A stretch of DNA of 44,100 bases, from contig CALHVK010000046.1 of assembly GCA_938039195.1 (NCBI GenBank), forward strand, positions 1 through 44,100, in the 5' to 3' direction. Position numbers and translations under genes: made by a program. The notes under the pieces were generated by a model. That model did not search any database. It worked only from the letters and a program-made list of their open reading frames with translations, and was not told the DNA's origin. The DNA is from an uncultured Carnobacteriaceae bacterium. GTDB taxonomy: Bacteria; Bacillota; Bacilli; Lactobacillales; Aerococcaceae. How positions within the stretch are numbered: the stretch's first letter is position 1; each line of letters begins with the position of its first letter. Of this stretch, positions 1-8,668 are shown piece by piece.

Positions 1-85
1 GTTTTCAATCGGGAGCACGATTTTGATGGCTATTTTCACCAGACAAGCCTCTCTAATTTGTAAAATCTCAATCCGATTGCTTACC
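1..85 (-). promoter_or_regulatory. Partial T-box-like leader RNA (5' part only)
   Basis: Read on the minus strand, the RNA expected from the promoter at 92-120 contains AGAGAGGC, a loop with CTGGTG and AAAA, and then the closing arm AGCC. This is the pattern of the distal part of T-box Stem I. A basal helix CAATCGG/CCGATTG and an inner helix GATTTT/AAAATC enclose it, with GTGCTC in the 3' internal loop where a specifier would lie. The antiterminator region with the T-box sequence itself and the regulated gene lie beyond the left edge. By family knowledge that gene would be an aminoacyl-tRNA synthetase or an amino-acid gene. The AGAGAGGCTTG core also resembles a PyrR-binding loop, but its flanks fit a T-box better. 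Confidence 0.5.
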
Positions 86-91
86 TTTAGA

Positions 92-120
92 AGTATACGA
101 AAAGCACCTTGTTTTGTCAA
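92..120 (-). promoter_or_regulatory. Sigma-A promoter reading out of the left edge
   Basis: On the minus strand TTGACA (115-120) is followed after 17 nt by TATACT (92-97), a near-consensus vegetative promoter. It drives the leader RNA at 1-85 and points away from msrAB, whose 3' end is 35 nt upstream of the -35 box. Confidence 0.75.
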
Positions 121-155
121 CTATTCTAAGGGAGAGCGCTTGTTGAGTCCTCCTC

Positions 156-1271
156 TTATTTGACAGAATCGATTAAGTAACCGTACCCTTTCGAGCTCAT
201 CTCTTCTAAAGGAATAAACTTGATAGAAGCACTATTAATACAAAATCGAAGTCCTCCTTTATCACGTGGCCCATCTTCAAACACATGGCCTAAATGAGAA
301 TTAGCAATGCGGCTTCTCACTTCAATCCTTTTCATATTAAAACTTGTATCTTCATGATAAGTCACTACTTCCGAAGAAATTGGTTTTGTAAAACTTGGCC
401 AGCCACAGCCTGAATCAAATTTATCCTTTGAAGAAAATAGTGGTTCTCCTGTAGCAACATCTACATAAATTCCTTGAGCATGATTATTCCAATATTGATT
501 TGAAAAAGCGACCTCTGTACGATTCTCTCTAGTGACAGCGTATTGTTCCTTTGTCAACGTTTGTCTCAAAGTTTCATCATCTGGCAAAGGATATAAACGT
601 GTATCAATCACTGGATCATTCGCTTTATTGACATCGATATGACAATACCCATTTGGATGTTTTTTTAAATAATCTTGGTGATATTCTTCTGCTTCAACAA
701 AGTGACGTAACGGTTCCGTTTCCACAGCTAATTTCTTTCCAAAGTGTTCTTCCTTTTCATTTACAACTTCATGAATCACTGAAGCATCTTCATCATTTAC
801 AAAATAGATTCCCGTTCTATATTGTCGTCCTGTATCATTTCCTTGCTTATTTACAGAAAAAGGAGCAATCACTCTGAAATAATATAACAGCAATTCTCTT
901 AAACTGATTTTATCTGCGTCATATTGAATACGAACTGTCTCTGCGTGATCTGTTTGATGAATTAACTGATAATTTGTAGTTTCAACATTTCCATTTGCGT
1001 ATCCACTTACTACATCAATTACTCCATTAATTTTTGAAAAATACTCTTCTAATCCCCAGAAACAGCCACCTGCTAAATAGATTTCTTTCATATTTTCAAC
1101 TTCTTTATTCACGTTTGTTTTAGTTTCTTGATTTTGAATCAAATGGGTTACCTTTTTTGAAATGGTATCTGTTTGCGAACCATTTGAAACAACGTTGTCT
1201 TTTACAAAAATAAGGGCAGCGATCAAGAGAACCACTAAAACAATTGTAATTCCCATTGATTTCTTATCCAT
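156..1271 (-). CDS. msrAB: Membrane-anchored bifunctional methionine sulfoxide reductase MsrA/MsrB
   Basis: A 371-residue protein that reduces both S- and R-methionine sulfoxide in oxidised proteins. Residues 7-24 form a single hydrophobic anchor, followed by a short linker. The MsrA domain starts near residue 61 with the catalytic motif GCFWG (Cys70). The C-terminal MsrB domain carries GCGWPSF and the catalytic RFCINS (Cys344). The ATG start is preceded by GAGGTG. The gene is last in a ccdA - thioredoxin lipoprotein - msrAB run, the same trio known in pneumococcus (CcdA2, Etrx, MsrAB2), where the reductase works outside the membrane. The N-terminal anchor here fits that location. The family is certain; extracytoplasmic topology is inferred. 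Confidence 0.95.
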   Translation of the reverse strand: MDKKSMGITIVLVVLLIAALIFVKDNVVSNGSQTDTISKKVTHLIQNQETKTNVNKEVENMKEIYLAGGCFWGLEEYFSKINGVIDVVSGYANGNVETTNYQLIHQTDHAETVRIQYDADKISLRELLLYYFRVIAPFSVNKQGNDTGRQYRTGIYFVNDEDASVIHEVVNEKEEHFGKKLAVETEPLRHFVEAEEYHQDYLKKHPNGYCHIDVNKANDPVIDTRLYPLPDDETLRQTLTKEQYAVTRENRTEVAFSNQYWNNHAQGIYVDVATGEPLFSSKDKFDSGCGWPSFTKPISSEVVTYHEDTSFNMKRIEVRSRIANSHLGHVFEDGPRDKGGLRFCINSASIKFIPLEEMSSKGYGYLIDSVK

Positions 1272-1283
1272 TGTGATTCACCT

Positions 1284-1820
1284 CTATAAGTTTAACAAGG
1301 TATTCGTAATATCTTGATTCTTCAAATGTCCTGGTTGTACTTTGACAACTTCTCCGTTCTCATTAATGAATGCAGAAGTAGGATATCCAACAACTCCTAA
1401 TTTTTTTAAGAATTCTCCTTTAAGATCCATTAAAACTGGTAATGCTTTATAATCAACACCATTAAACCAAGTTTTAAAATCATCTACATTCTTTTCACGA
1501 TTGACACCAGGTGCAACTACCGTTAAAACTACAGTATTCTCTGGTGGATTCTGTGAAAGGTCTGTTACATCTTGTAACCCTGCCAAACAAGTTGGACACC
1601 AAGTAGCCCAGAATTTAATATAGATTTTTTTACCTTTGTATTCCGAAAGAGATACTTCTTTTCCGTCTAACGTTTGGAATTTAAAATCAGAAACCTGAAC
1701 CGTACTCTTTTTCGTTTCTACAGTGTTGTTTTTATCATTTGTCGATTGATTCATCGGCATACTTTGGCATGAAGCTAATAAAAAGGCACACCCTAACGCT
1801 ACAATCATTTTTAATTTCAT
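1284..1820 (-). CDS. Thioredoxin-family lipoprotein (Etrx-like), electron donor to MsrAB
   Basis: A 178-residue TlpA/ResA-like thioredoxin. The N terminus is a lipoprotein signal with lipobox LLAS-C (Cys18), so the mature protein should be lipid-anchored on the outer face. The redox motif WCPTC lies at 74-78 in the context FWATWCPTC. The frame is open to an upstream ATG at 1838 that overlaps the ccdA stop, but that start lacks a Shine-Dalgarno sequence. The ATG at 1820 has AAGGGAG nine bases before it and gives a clean signal peptide, so it is preferred. The gene lies between ccdA and msrAB. It probably passes electrons from CcdA to MsrAB, by analogy with pneumococcal Etrx1/Etrx2. Confidence 0.9.
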   Translation of the reverse strand: MKLKMIVALGCAFLLASCQSMPMNQSTNDKNNTVETKKSTVQVSDFKFQTLDGKEVSLSEYKGKKIYIKFWATWCPTCLAGLQDVTDLSQNPPENTVVLTVVAPGVNREKNVDDFKTWFNGVDYKALPVLMDLKGEFLKKLGVVGYPTSAFINENGEVVKVQPGHLKNQDITNTLLNL

Positions 1821-1837
1821 TCTAATTTCTCCCTTCA

Positions 1838-2530
1838 TTACTGCATCATTTGAACAATCTGTGCATAAATAATTGCGATTCCCATTAAAACAATCATGAA
1901 CCCGCCAATTTTTTTCAATTCTACTAAATGCTTCTTTGCAAGATTAAATACTTTTATAGCTACTGTTGAAGCAACTGCTAATACTAGAAACGGAATCGAC
2001 AGTCCTAAAATATACAATACAAGAAGGAAAGCCCCATAAGCCATCCCTGCTTGTTGTGTAGAAATTAAACTTAATACCGCACTTAGTACCGGCCCAACAC
2101 AAGGGGTCCAACCGAAACTAAAGCTCAATCCTAATAAATAACTATTCCATAATGACTTGTGATTTTTTGTCTCCAGTTGGACTGTCTTTTGTTTTTGTAG
2201 AAATATAAAGTTAAAGACCTCCATTTGGTGCAACCCTAACAGAACAATAATTATTCCTAAAGTCAGATTAAAAAATGGATTATAAATCAAACTTCCTAAT
2301 AAAGTTGCAGCAAATCCTAGAAAGAAAAATATCGTAGATAGACCTGCAATAAATACTAGAGTCCGAATAAGCGGTTTCAAATAGAATTCTACTTTTCCAA
2401 TTTTCACCTTTTTCCCCTCTTGCTCACTCATTAAAACGCCAAAGTAAACTGGAAATAATGGCAATACACAGGGTGAGAAAAAGGATAGTAATCCTGCGAA
2501 AAATACGCTCCCCCATAAAACAAAATCCAT
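1838..2530 (-). CDS. ccdA: CcdA-type transmembrane thiol-disulfide transporter
   Basis: A 230-residue polytopic membrane protein of the CcdA/DsbD-beta family, which carries reducing power from cytoplasmic thioredoxin across the membrane. Both family cysteine motifs are visible: SPCVLPLFP near residue 21 and GWTPCVGP near residue 144, within about six hydrophobic segments. The start has GGAGAG seven bases upstream. It is the first gene of the ccdA-thioredoxin-msrAB operon, and its stop region abuts the lipoprotein gene. In other bacteria CcdA serves cytochrome c maturation. Here the neighbours point to methionine sulfoxide repair instead. Confidence 0.92.
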   Translation of the reverse strand: MDFVLWGSVFFAGLLSFFSPCVLPLFPVYFGVLMSEQEGKKVKIGKVEFYLKPLIRTLVFIAGLSTIFFFLGFAATLLGSLIYNPFFNLTLGIIIVLLGLHQMEVFNFIFLQKQKTVQLETKNHKSLWNSYLLGLSFSFGWTPCVGPVLSAVLSLISTQQAGMAYGAFLLVLYILGLSIPFLVLAVASTVAIKVFNLAKKHLVELKKIGGFMIVLMGIAIIYAQIVQMMQ

Positions 2531-2554
2531 AAAACACTCTCCTATAATTAAGAT

Positions 2555-2578
2555 ATCAGTAATACATTAAAAACTGAT
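2555..2578. repeat. Inverted repeat ATCAGT-N12-ACTGAT upstream of ccdA
   Basis: Perfect 6-bp arms separated by 12 bp lie 25-48 bp upstream of the ccdA start, where a promoter would be expected. No clear -35/-10 pair was found, so an operator role is only a possibility. Confidence 0.25.
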
Positions 2579-2636
2579 TAATACATGCTTATTTTAACAT
2601 ATTCTAATCTAGGAACAAAAAGAGCTGTTTCAAACG

Positions 2637-2670
2637 ATAAAAACCACGTGAGCTTTCACTCACGTGGTTT
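2637..2670 (-). terminator. Intrinsic terminator after ezrA
   Basis: On the minus strand the stem AAACCACGTGAG/CTCACGTGGTTT with loop TGAAAG is followed by a short T run. It lies 14 nt beyond the ezrA stop. Confidence 0.9.
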
Positions 2671-2683
2671 AGTAGTTTTCCTA

Positions 2684-4405
2684 TTAGAAGAATAAGCTAT
2701 TATTCTTTTCTGCTTGGTAGTTTTGACGTACTCGGTTACCAGCACCTGGTTCCACTTGTTCTAACGCTGATTCAATAATTTGTAATGATTCATCGTATTT
2801 GAATGTGTGGTTGAATAGGTCAAGTGCACGACCAATAGCTGTTTCGATTTCAGGATGTGATAGGCGGTAACGGTTCGCATGTTGAATCATATACTCCGTT
2901 AATTGTGCGTTATCAACGATTTGTTCTGTAAGAATATCTAATTTCTCAACATCTTCTTCAATCACGTTGTTTGCCGCATTAATTTCGTTCATATCTAGCT
3001 TCACACGATCCATCTTTTGCCATAATTGTTCGATACGATTGCTTGTTGCAAAGAACAATTCTAAGTACTCTTTTGGAAGCCCTGGTAAGTGGTACTTCTC
3101 AATCGTACGTTTCATATTCCGTAAGTCTAATTCGAAGACATCTAATCCGTCACGAATCGCTTTTTCTTGGCTACGTAAATCAGTTAATGTGTTTACTAAA
3201 TCTGCTTGTTCTTCATCAATGCTGTTTAATTTTTCAAGAACGAGTTCGTAATGTTCTTTCACTACTGAGTAAGGAACTTGATGGTTTTCCATCGCCTTGC
3301 TGTAGTATTGAACCGCTTCTTGTTCTTTTTCTAATTGTTCAGCAAATTCTTGTACACGAACGAATTCATTGTTTGACAAGATATAGTTTTGAGAAACACG
3401 GTCAACCTCGATGTTTACATAACGGTTGCTTTGTAATACTTGGTTCAAGCGTTTTTCAACTTGAGCTTTATTACGGTATACAAATTCACGTGCTTCAATT
3501 TCAGCTTCCATCACATCGTAAAGTTGGTCGATTTCACGAGCCACTTTATCTAGTTGTTGACGAGCTTCTTCTAATTCTGTAGCAGCAATGTGTCCACGTG
3601 CCACTTCAATTGTTTTTTCAATCTTTTTAATTTCTTCAGGAATTGAAATTTTAGGGAATTGATAATGCTCTTCAACCATACGAGCATATCCTTGTTTCAA
3701 GTCTTCTATTTGTTCATTGTACTCTGTTTCGATTTCTTTTAAGAATTGAGGAACTTGTTCAACGATTGACTCAAATTCTTTCATTTCTTTATCGATACGT
3801 CCAAGTACTTCTTTGGCTTCTAAGTGGTCGCCTTCGTTTGTTAATGTATTAAATTTCGCGAAGTCTAATTCTAAATAAGCTAAACGTTTTTCTAACGTTT
3901 CTAGCGCTTCGCCGAATGAGAAACTATGTGCTAATAAGTCTTTGCGCATTGAAGCATAGCGTTCTTGCAATAAGTCTAGCTCTGCGCGGTTTTGTTTTTC
4001 ACTATCCAATAATTTTTGTAATGCTGAGTAAATTTTATCGACTTCAGCTTTTGTTTCTTCAATCAAGTTTTCAGCTTGTTGTGTCACTTGATTTCCTTTG
4101 ATGAAGTTTAATTTTTGGATATATTGTTCTGCACTAACTAATGCAGCTTCGATTTCAGGGAATCGGAATCGTGTGATTGTTTGCCATGTAGCTTGCCATG
4201 TTTCATACGTTCTCTTTGTTTGACCTGTTAAGTTCAAGTTTTTCAAAGTATAGAACGTGTCCGCAATCGGCACAGCCATTAACTTATCCTTTTTCTCTGT
4301 TAATTCTTCAATTACTTTAGTTTGTTTCTTTGTCATGAATATTGCTGCTGCATAACCTGCGGCACCCAGTACCACAATCAGCAATAGAAAGATTACAAAT
4401 CCCAT
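2684..4405 (-). CDS. ezrA: Septation ring formation regulator EzrA
   Basis: A 573-residue protein of usual EzrA length (about 560-575). One N-terminal membrane helix (residues 2-22) is followed by a long, charged, Leu/Glu-rich cytoplasmic region of successive coiled coils (spectrin-like repeats). In Firmicutes EzrA binds FtsZ and controls Z-ring placement and cell-wall synthesis at the septum. The open frame continues upstream to 4486, but that segment contains the promoter. The ATG at 4405 has TTTGGAGG seven bases before it and begins directly with the hydrophobic anchor. It is monocistronic, with its own promoter and terminator. Confidence 0.95.
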   Translation of the reverse strand: MGFVIFLLLIVVLGAAGYAAAIFMTKKQTKVIEELTEKKDKLMAVPIADTFYTLKNLNLTGQTKRTYETWQATWQTITRFRFPEIEAALVSAEQYIQKLNFIKGNQVTQQAENLIEETKAEVDKIYSALQKLLDSEKQNRAELDLLQERYASMRKDLLAHSFSFGEALETLEKRLAYLELDFAKFNTLTNEGDHLEAKEVLGRIDKEMKEFESIVEQVPQFLKEIETEYNEQIEDLKQGYARMVEEHYQFPKISIPEEIKKIEKTIEVARGHIAATELEEARQQLDKVAREIDQLYDVMEAEIEAREFVYRNKAQVEKRLNQVLQSNRYVNIEVDRVSQNYILSNNEFVRVQEFAEQLEKEQEAVQYYSKAMENHQVPYSVVKEHYELVLEKLNSIDEEQADLVNTLTDLRSQEKAIRDGLDVFELDLRNMKRTIEKYHLPGLPKEYLELFFATSNRIEQLWQKMDRVKLDMNEINAANNVIEEDVEKLDILTEQIVDNAQLTEYMIQHANRYRLSHPEIETAIGRALDLFNHTFKYDESLQIIESALEQVEPGAGNRVRQNYQAEKNNSLFF

Positions 4406-4456
4406 GCTATAGCCTCCAAATATATATTTACAGTTTTCACACATAATATCACTAGT

Positions 4457-4486
4457 AGTATAGCATGTTTTATAGCGATTTAGCAA
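4457..4486 (-). promoter_or_regulatory. Promoter of ezrA
   Basis: Minus strand TTGCTA (4481-4486), 18-nt spacer, then TATACT (4457-4462) preceded by TGC as an extended -10. The transcript would start near 4450, downstream of the longest possible ezrA start. This supports the start at 4405. Confidence 0.7.
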
Positions 4487-4554
4487 AAAACTTCAAGATT
4501 TTAAGGCATTTTTTTGAGACTCAGAATTTGTCTTCTCTTATTTCCCTAAAACCA

Positions 4555-4588
4555 AAAGAAAAAGGAGAACGGAAATCCGTTCTCCTTA
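4555..4588 (-). terminator. Intrinsic terminator after pepV
   Basis: Minus strand stem AAGGAGAACGG/CCGTTCTCCTT with a four-base loop followed by TTTTCTTTT, 11 nt past the pepV stop. Confidence 0.9.
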
Positions 4589-4598
4589 TCACTTACGC

Positions 4599-6008
4599 TT
4601 ATTTAATTAATTCGTAAATCGCTTCTGCATAAATTGCAGCTGATCTGAATAAATCTTCTAATGCGAAGAATTCATTGGCTTGGTGCATTGTATCGATTGA
4701 ATCTGGGAAGAGCGCACCATACGCTACACCACGTTCAAAGATACGTCCGTATGTTCCACCACCGATAGATTGTTCGTGAGCTGGTAATCCTGTTTGACGG
4801 TGATATACATCTAACAATGTGGATACTAACTCATCTTCTGGAGATACATAGTGAGGAACTTGTGCTTTACCATGAGCAACCGTGAAGCCATAACCTGAAG
4901 CCACTACTTCTGTCTTAATTTCAAGACCTTCAGCAGTCACACCTAATGGGTAACGGAAGTTTACTACAGCTACCCCACCTAATTCTGGAGTATAAGTGAA
5001 GATTCCTGCGTTCGCTGTTAATGGTCCCATCACTTCATGGTTGTAGTCCACTTTTAAGTTTTTACCTTCTGTGTCTTCATGTAATACTTCAGCAGCAAAG
5101 GCTAAGTATTTCTTCGCGTTTCCTTTGAAGTTGAATTGGTTTAAGAATTTCGCTAAGTGTGTACCAGCGTTGATTCCTTTATCTGGAGTAGATCCGTGTG
5201 CTGATTTACCAACAACATCTAAGATGACTTTACCCTCTTCTACTTTAGCAGTTCCTTCAACTGGGTTTACAGCTAAGTATTTGTTGAAACGATCCACTAA
5301 TTCTTCTGTATTTGGAACAATAACTTCAGCATGCGCATCTTGAGGAACCATGTTTTCACGTAAGCCAGCATCGAAGCTTAGTAATTGGTATTCTCCTTCT
5401 GACGCTTCACCTGGAATATCATAGTGTAATGAAAGAATTCCTTTTTCACCATTGATGATTGGGAATGTTGCGTCTGGTGAGAAACCAAAGTCTGGCATTT
5501 CTTCTGTTTGGAAGTAACGGTCCATACATTTCCAACCTGATTCTTCGTCAGTTCCGATAATGAAACGAACACGTCTAGAAACTGGCAATCCTAATTCTTT
5601 GATGATTTTTAATGCGTAGTATGCTGCCATACTTGGTCCTTTGTCATCGCTTGAACCACGCGCATAAATACGGTCATTAATAATTTGTGGTTCGAATGGA
5701 TCTGTATCCCATCCAGTACCCACTGGAACAACGTCCACGTGGCCTAAAACTCCAAGAGTTTCTTTATAGTCTGGATTTGGTGCAAATTCGATGTGACCTG
5801 CTAAGTTTCCAACTTGTTTTGTTGTGAAACCATCGCGTTCACCCATTGCTAAAAACGCTTCTAGCGCTTCTTTAGGTCCAGGACCTACTGGTGCATCCTC
5901 TGTTGCTTTAGAATCATCACGTACACTGTCGATACGTAATAATGTGAATAAATCTTTTAATAGATCTTCTTTACGAAGTTCTACTTCTTTTTTCCAATCA
6001 ATTGTCAT
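4599..6008 (-). CDS. pepV: Dipeptidase PepV (M20 family)
   Basis: A 469-residue dinuclear zinc peptidase that splits Xaa-Xaa dipeptides in the cytoplasm, completing peptide use. M20 landmarks are clear: GVLGHVDVVPVG with His90 and Asp92, RGSSDDKGP with Asp121, DEESG with Glu155/Glu156, and IGGGTYGR near the C terminus. The frame is open to 6041. The ATG at 6008 (MTIDWKKEVE) matches the conserved PepV N terminus and has GGAG seven bases upstream, so it is the start used here. It has its own terminator and lies between ezrA and the rsuA-like gene, with no sign of an operon. Confidence 0.95.
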   Translation of the reverse strand: MTIDWKKEVELRKEDLLKDLFTLLRIDSVRDDSKATEDAPVGPGPKEALEAFLAMGERDGFTTKQVGNLAGHIEFAPNPDYKETLGVLGHVDVVPVGTGWDTDPFEPQIINDRIYARGSSDDKGPSMAAYYALKIIKELGLPVSRRVRFIIGTDEESGWKCMDRYFQTEEMPDFGFSPDATFPIINGEKGILSLHYDIPGEASEGEYQLLSFDAGLRENMVPQDAHAEVIVPNTEELVDRFNKYLAVNPVEGTAKVEEGKVILDVVGKSAHGSTPDKGINAGTHLAKFLNQFNFKGNAKKYLAFAAEVLHEDTEGKNLKVDYNHEVMGPLTANAGIFTYTPELGGVAVVNFRYPLGVTAEGLEIKTEVVASGYGFTVAHGKAQVPHYVSPEDELVSTLLDVYHRQTGLPAHEQSIGGGTYGRIFERGVAYGALFPDSIDTMHQANEFFALEDLFRSAAIYAEAIYELIK

Positions 6009-6103
6009 CCAATCGCTCCAATCTCTATCAAGTAGATTCAATAGTTTTATCTTACCATTTTTACAAAGGGATGAAAAGCGGTTAAACCCTTTCTATAACA
6101 AAT

Positions 6104-6131
6104 AAAAGCCTAGGATTTCTCCTAAGCTTTT
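6104..6131 (-). terminator. Intrinsic terminator overlapping the end of the rsuA-like gene
   Basis: Minus strand AAAAGCTTAGGA, loop GAAA, TCCTAGGCTTTT (one G-T pair) followed by ATTTG. The stop codon TAG of the pseudouridine synthase gene is inside the first arm, so the hairpin overlaps the coding end. Confidence 0.8.
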
Positions 6132-6850
6132 TGTTCGTCATTGATTTCTAATGATTGTCGTTCTTCTTCGGTGAGTGGTCTACTCTCTCCTAAAGCGAGT
6201 CCCTTATCTAAGCGTAATGGTCCCATCGTGAGTCGTTGTAAATCGACAACGGTTTTCCCACAAGCCTTTACCATCCGTTTCACTTGATGGAATTTTCCCT
6301 CTTTCAGGTGAATCTGAACAACTGATTCATCCTGCGTCGTGCTAAGAATATCCAAACGCGCTGGCATACACTCCGTTCCATCCGATAACACAATGCCTTT
6401 TTCAAAAGCAGTGACATCTTCTGCTGTCATCACACCTTCAACTCTTGCTTGATAGATTTTGGTGACATGCTTCTTTGGTGAAAGAAGACGATGCGCCAAT
6501 TCTCCATCATTTGTCAAAAGTAATAATCCATGCGTATCGATATCCAAGCGCCCAACTGGGAAGACTCCTTTTTTAAAATAAACGGGGTCTATTAAATCCA
6601 GAACCGTCTTATGAAGATTATCTTCTGTGGCACTAACGACTCCTTTTGGCTTATTCATCATAATATAGACGAACTCTTCGTATTGAATCTTTTCGTCATC
6701 GAATAGAATTTCATCCGTTTCAGGATTCACTTGAACTTTACCATTGGTTACGACTTTACCATTGACGGTAATTCTTTTGGCCTTTAATAAAGATTTGACC
6801 TCGGAACGAGTTCCAAGGCCACAATCTGCTAAACATTTATCTAATCTCAT
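6122..6850 (-). CDS. RsuA/RluB-family pseudouridine synthase
   Basis: A 242-residue enzyme that isomerises a uridine in ribosomal RNA, probably 16S as in RsuA. An S4 RNA-binding domain occupies about residues 1-48 (MRLDKCLADCGLGTRSEVK). The catalytic domain carries the signature GRLDIDTHGLLLLTNDG with the catalytic Asp103, and a KEGKFHQVKRM motif typical of RsuA. The start codon overlaps the stop of the upstream murJ-like gene as TAATG, so translation is probably coupled. The same ytgP-rsuA pairing is known in bacilli. The exact target nucleotide cannot be read from the sequence. Confidence 0.9.
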   Translation of the reverse strand: MRLDKCLADCGLGTRSEVKSLLKAKRITVNGKVVTNGKVQVNPETDEILFDDEKIQYEEFVYIMMNKPKGVVSATEDNLHKTVLDLIDPVYFKKGVFPVGRLDIDTHGLLLLTNDGELAHRLLSPKKHVTKIYQARVEGVMTAEDVTAFEKGIVLSDGTECMPARLDILSTTQDESVVQIHLKEGKFHQVKRMVKACGKTVVDLQRLTMGPLRLDKGLALGESRPLTEEERQSLEINDEQKA

Positions 6851-8520
6851 TATTTCATCCTCAATTTACGACGAATACCACCCACACGTGCGCCGAGCAT
6901 TTCATCCGCTAATCGATTCTTCAATGTAATCAACCCATAAGTTGCTGCTCCGACAAAACCTACTACAGCAACTGCAATGAGTGCACGAAGTTTACCTCCG
7001 ATTGGCATTACATGTTTAATCGCATATAAAGTGAGTGCTGAAGTAATCGCCATTGCAAGGGAGGCAAGAAGCACTTGTCCGAACTTCTTCAACACATAAT
7101 TCAAATCGAATTGTGTTAATCGAAGAACGTGACGACACATATAAAGTGTTGCTACAAAATACGCTACTGAGCTGGCAATTAACGGACCTGCTCCACCAAG
7201 GAAGTAAATCATCATTGGTTGCCATAGCAATTTAATCAGCACTGTAAATCCTAATGCTTTAATCGCAATGATATGTTGTTCCATCGATTGCAGGATGTAC
7301 GTGAACGTAACGAATAATCCTAAGAACACACACATGATACATGAAACCATTAATAAATACGTTCCTGTTGGATCTGGTGAATAGAACACATTATAAATTG
7401 GTTCTGAAACAATCGCCATCCCTACAGAAGCTGGAATCATGATGTATGCAAATAATCCAAGGTTATTGGCAATCACGCGTTTAACTTCTTCACGGTCATT
7501 CACTGAATAATGAGCTGCAAGCAGTGGCAATGCCGCTGTTGAAATACTCATCGCTAGCGAAATGACAATCATAATCACCTTATTCGCATTAAATCCAAAT
7601 AAAGTAATCAGTTCTTTCCCTTCTTCAAACGAGAAGTTCGTAAAGATTGGAACTAGACGTTGGAAGGTTTCTTGGTCAATCAAGCTGATGATTTGAATAC
7701 TTGAAGTCACTAACACGAAAGGTAACGCCTCACGCATTACTTCCAAAATAATCTTCCAGAAACTTAATGGACGTTCAGGACGACCTTCTTCCATTAATTC
7801 CATCATGCCTTTATGGTCACGGAACATCTTATAAGCTAAGTATAAGAACGCGATAACCGCTCCGACAAAGGCCGCAAATGTTGAATGAGCTACAGCAACG
7901 ACGAATCCACCGTGGATGACACGCATCACAAAATACGTTAATCCTAACATATACAAGATACGAACAACTTGCTCCCATAATTGAGATTTCGCAGAAGCTG
8001 CCATTTCATTGTACCCTTGATAGTATCCACGCATTAAGCTAAGCGGTGGAATAATGAGTACCGCAGGCGTTAGCGAACGGATGACCAAAATACTATCCGC
8101 AATTTCTTCAGGAGTAGCTCCTTTTGCAAAAAGTGGCGCTGCAAAATACATTCCCGCCGCAAAGACAAATCCTAGAAATGTCATAAAGAGCATCGTTCCT
8201 TTAAACAATCTCCAACTTGTCTTATAGTCTCTTCTTGCATGGTTATCCGCTACGATTTTAGAAATTGCAACCGGAATTCCTGCAGTTGATATTTGTAATA
8301 CTAAAGCATAAATATTATAGGCGATAAAATATAAGTAGTTCGCATTATCCCTGTCTGCACCCATCCACATTCCCCAAGGAATGATATAGAGAGCTCCAAG
8401 CAATCTTGAGACGATATTCCCAATCGTTAACCAAGATGAACTTTCCAAGAGAATTTGTTGCGAATTTTTCTGATTTCGAATTTTATCACTCAGGCCTACA
8501 TAAGGCTTTCTTTTAAACAT
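6850..8520 (-). CDS. murJ: MurJ/YtgP-type lipid II flippase (MOP superfamily)
   Basis: A 556-residue polytopic membrane protein with about 14 hydrophobic segments, of the polysaccharide-exporter/SpoVB/YtgP group of the MOP superfamily. YtgP is a lipid II flippase in Bacillus, and members in streptococci act as MurJ, moving the peptidoglycan precursor outward. The sequence around SSWLTIGNIVSRLLGALYIIPW and the MRGYYQGYNEM segment are typical of the family. The frame extends upstream to 8592, but an extended -10 promoter lies at 8545-8553. The ATG at 8520 has AGAGGA upstream and is the likely start. It is translationally coupled to the downstream pseudouridine synthase gene. Confidence 0.85.
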   Translation of the reverse strand: MFKRKPYVGLSDKIRNQKNSQQILLESSSWLTIGNIVSRLLGALYIIPWGMWMGADRDNANYLYFIAYNIYALVLQISTAGIPVAISKIVADNHARRDYKTSWRLFKGTMLFMTFLGFVFAAGMYFAAPLFAKGATPEEIADSILVIRSLTPAVLIIPPLSLMRGYYQGYNEMAASAKSQLWEQVVRILYMLGLTYFVMRVIHGGFVVAVAHSTFAAFVGAVIAFLYLAYKMFRDHKGMMELMEEGRPERPLSFWKIILEVMREALPFVLVTSSIQIISLIDQETFQRLVPIFTNFSFEEGKELITLFGFNANKVIMIVISLAMSISTAALPLLAAHYSVNDREEVKRVIANNLGLFAYIMIPASVGMAIVSEPIYNVFYSPDPTGTYLLMVSCIMCVFLGLFVTFTYILQSMEQHIIAIKALGFTVLIKLLWQPMMIYFLGGAGPLIASSVAYFVATLYMCRHVLRLTQFDLNYVLKKFGQVLLASLAMAITSALTLYAIKHVMPIGGKLRALIAVAVVGFVGAATYGLITLKNRLADEMLGARVGGIRRKLRMK

Positions 8521-8544
8521 ATATTGAAAAATCCTCTTTCTTAA

Positions 8545-8553
8545 ATTATACCA
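8545..8553 (-). promoter_or_regulatory. Extended -10 promoter of murJ-rsuA
   Basis: Minus strand TGGTATAAT; no good -35 hexamer 17 nt upstream. It is 25 nt before the chosen murJ start. Confidence 0.55.
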
Positions 8554-8628
8554 ACAATAAGAGTACATTATTTTAATGTAAAATGCTAGCATTCTTATGA
8601 AACCTTAAGTAGTTGCTAAACTTTCAAC

Positions 8629-8660
8629 AAAAAAGAACCGAGCCCTTTAGCTCGATTCTT
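8629..8660 (-). terminator. Intrinsic terminator after recA
   Basis: Minus strand stem AAGAATCGAGC/GCTCGGTTCTT with a six-base loop followed by a run of six T, just past the recA stop. Confidence 0.9.
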
Positions 8661-8668
8661 CCTAATGA

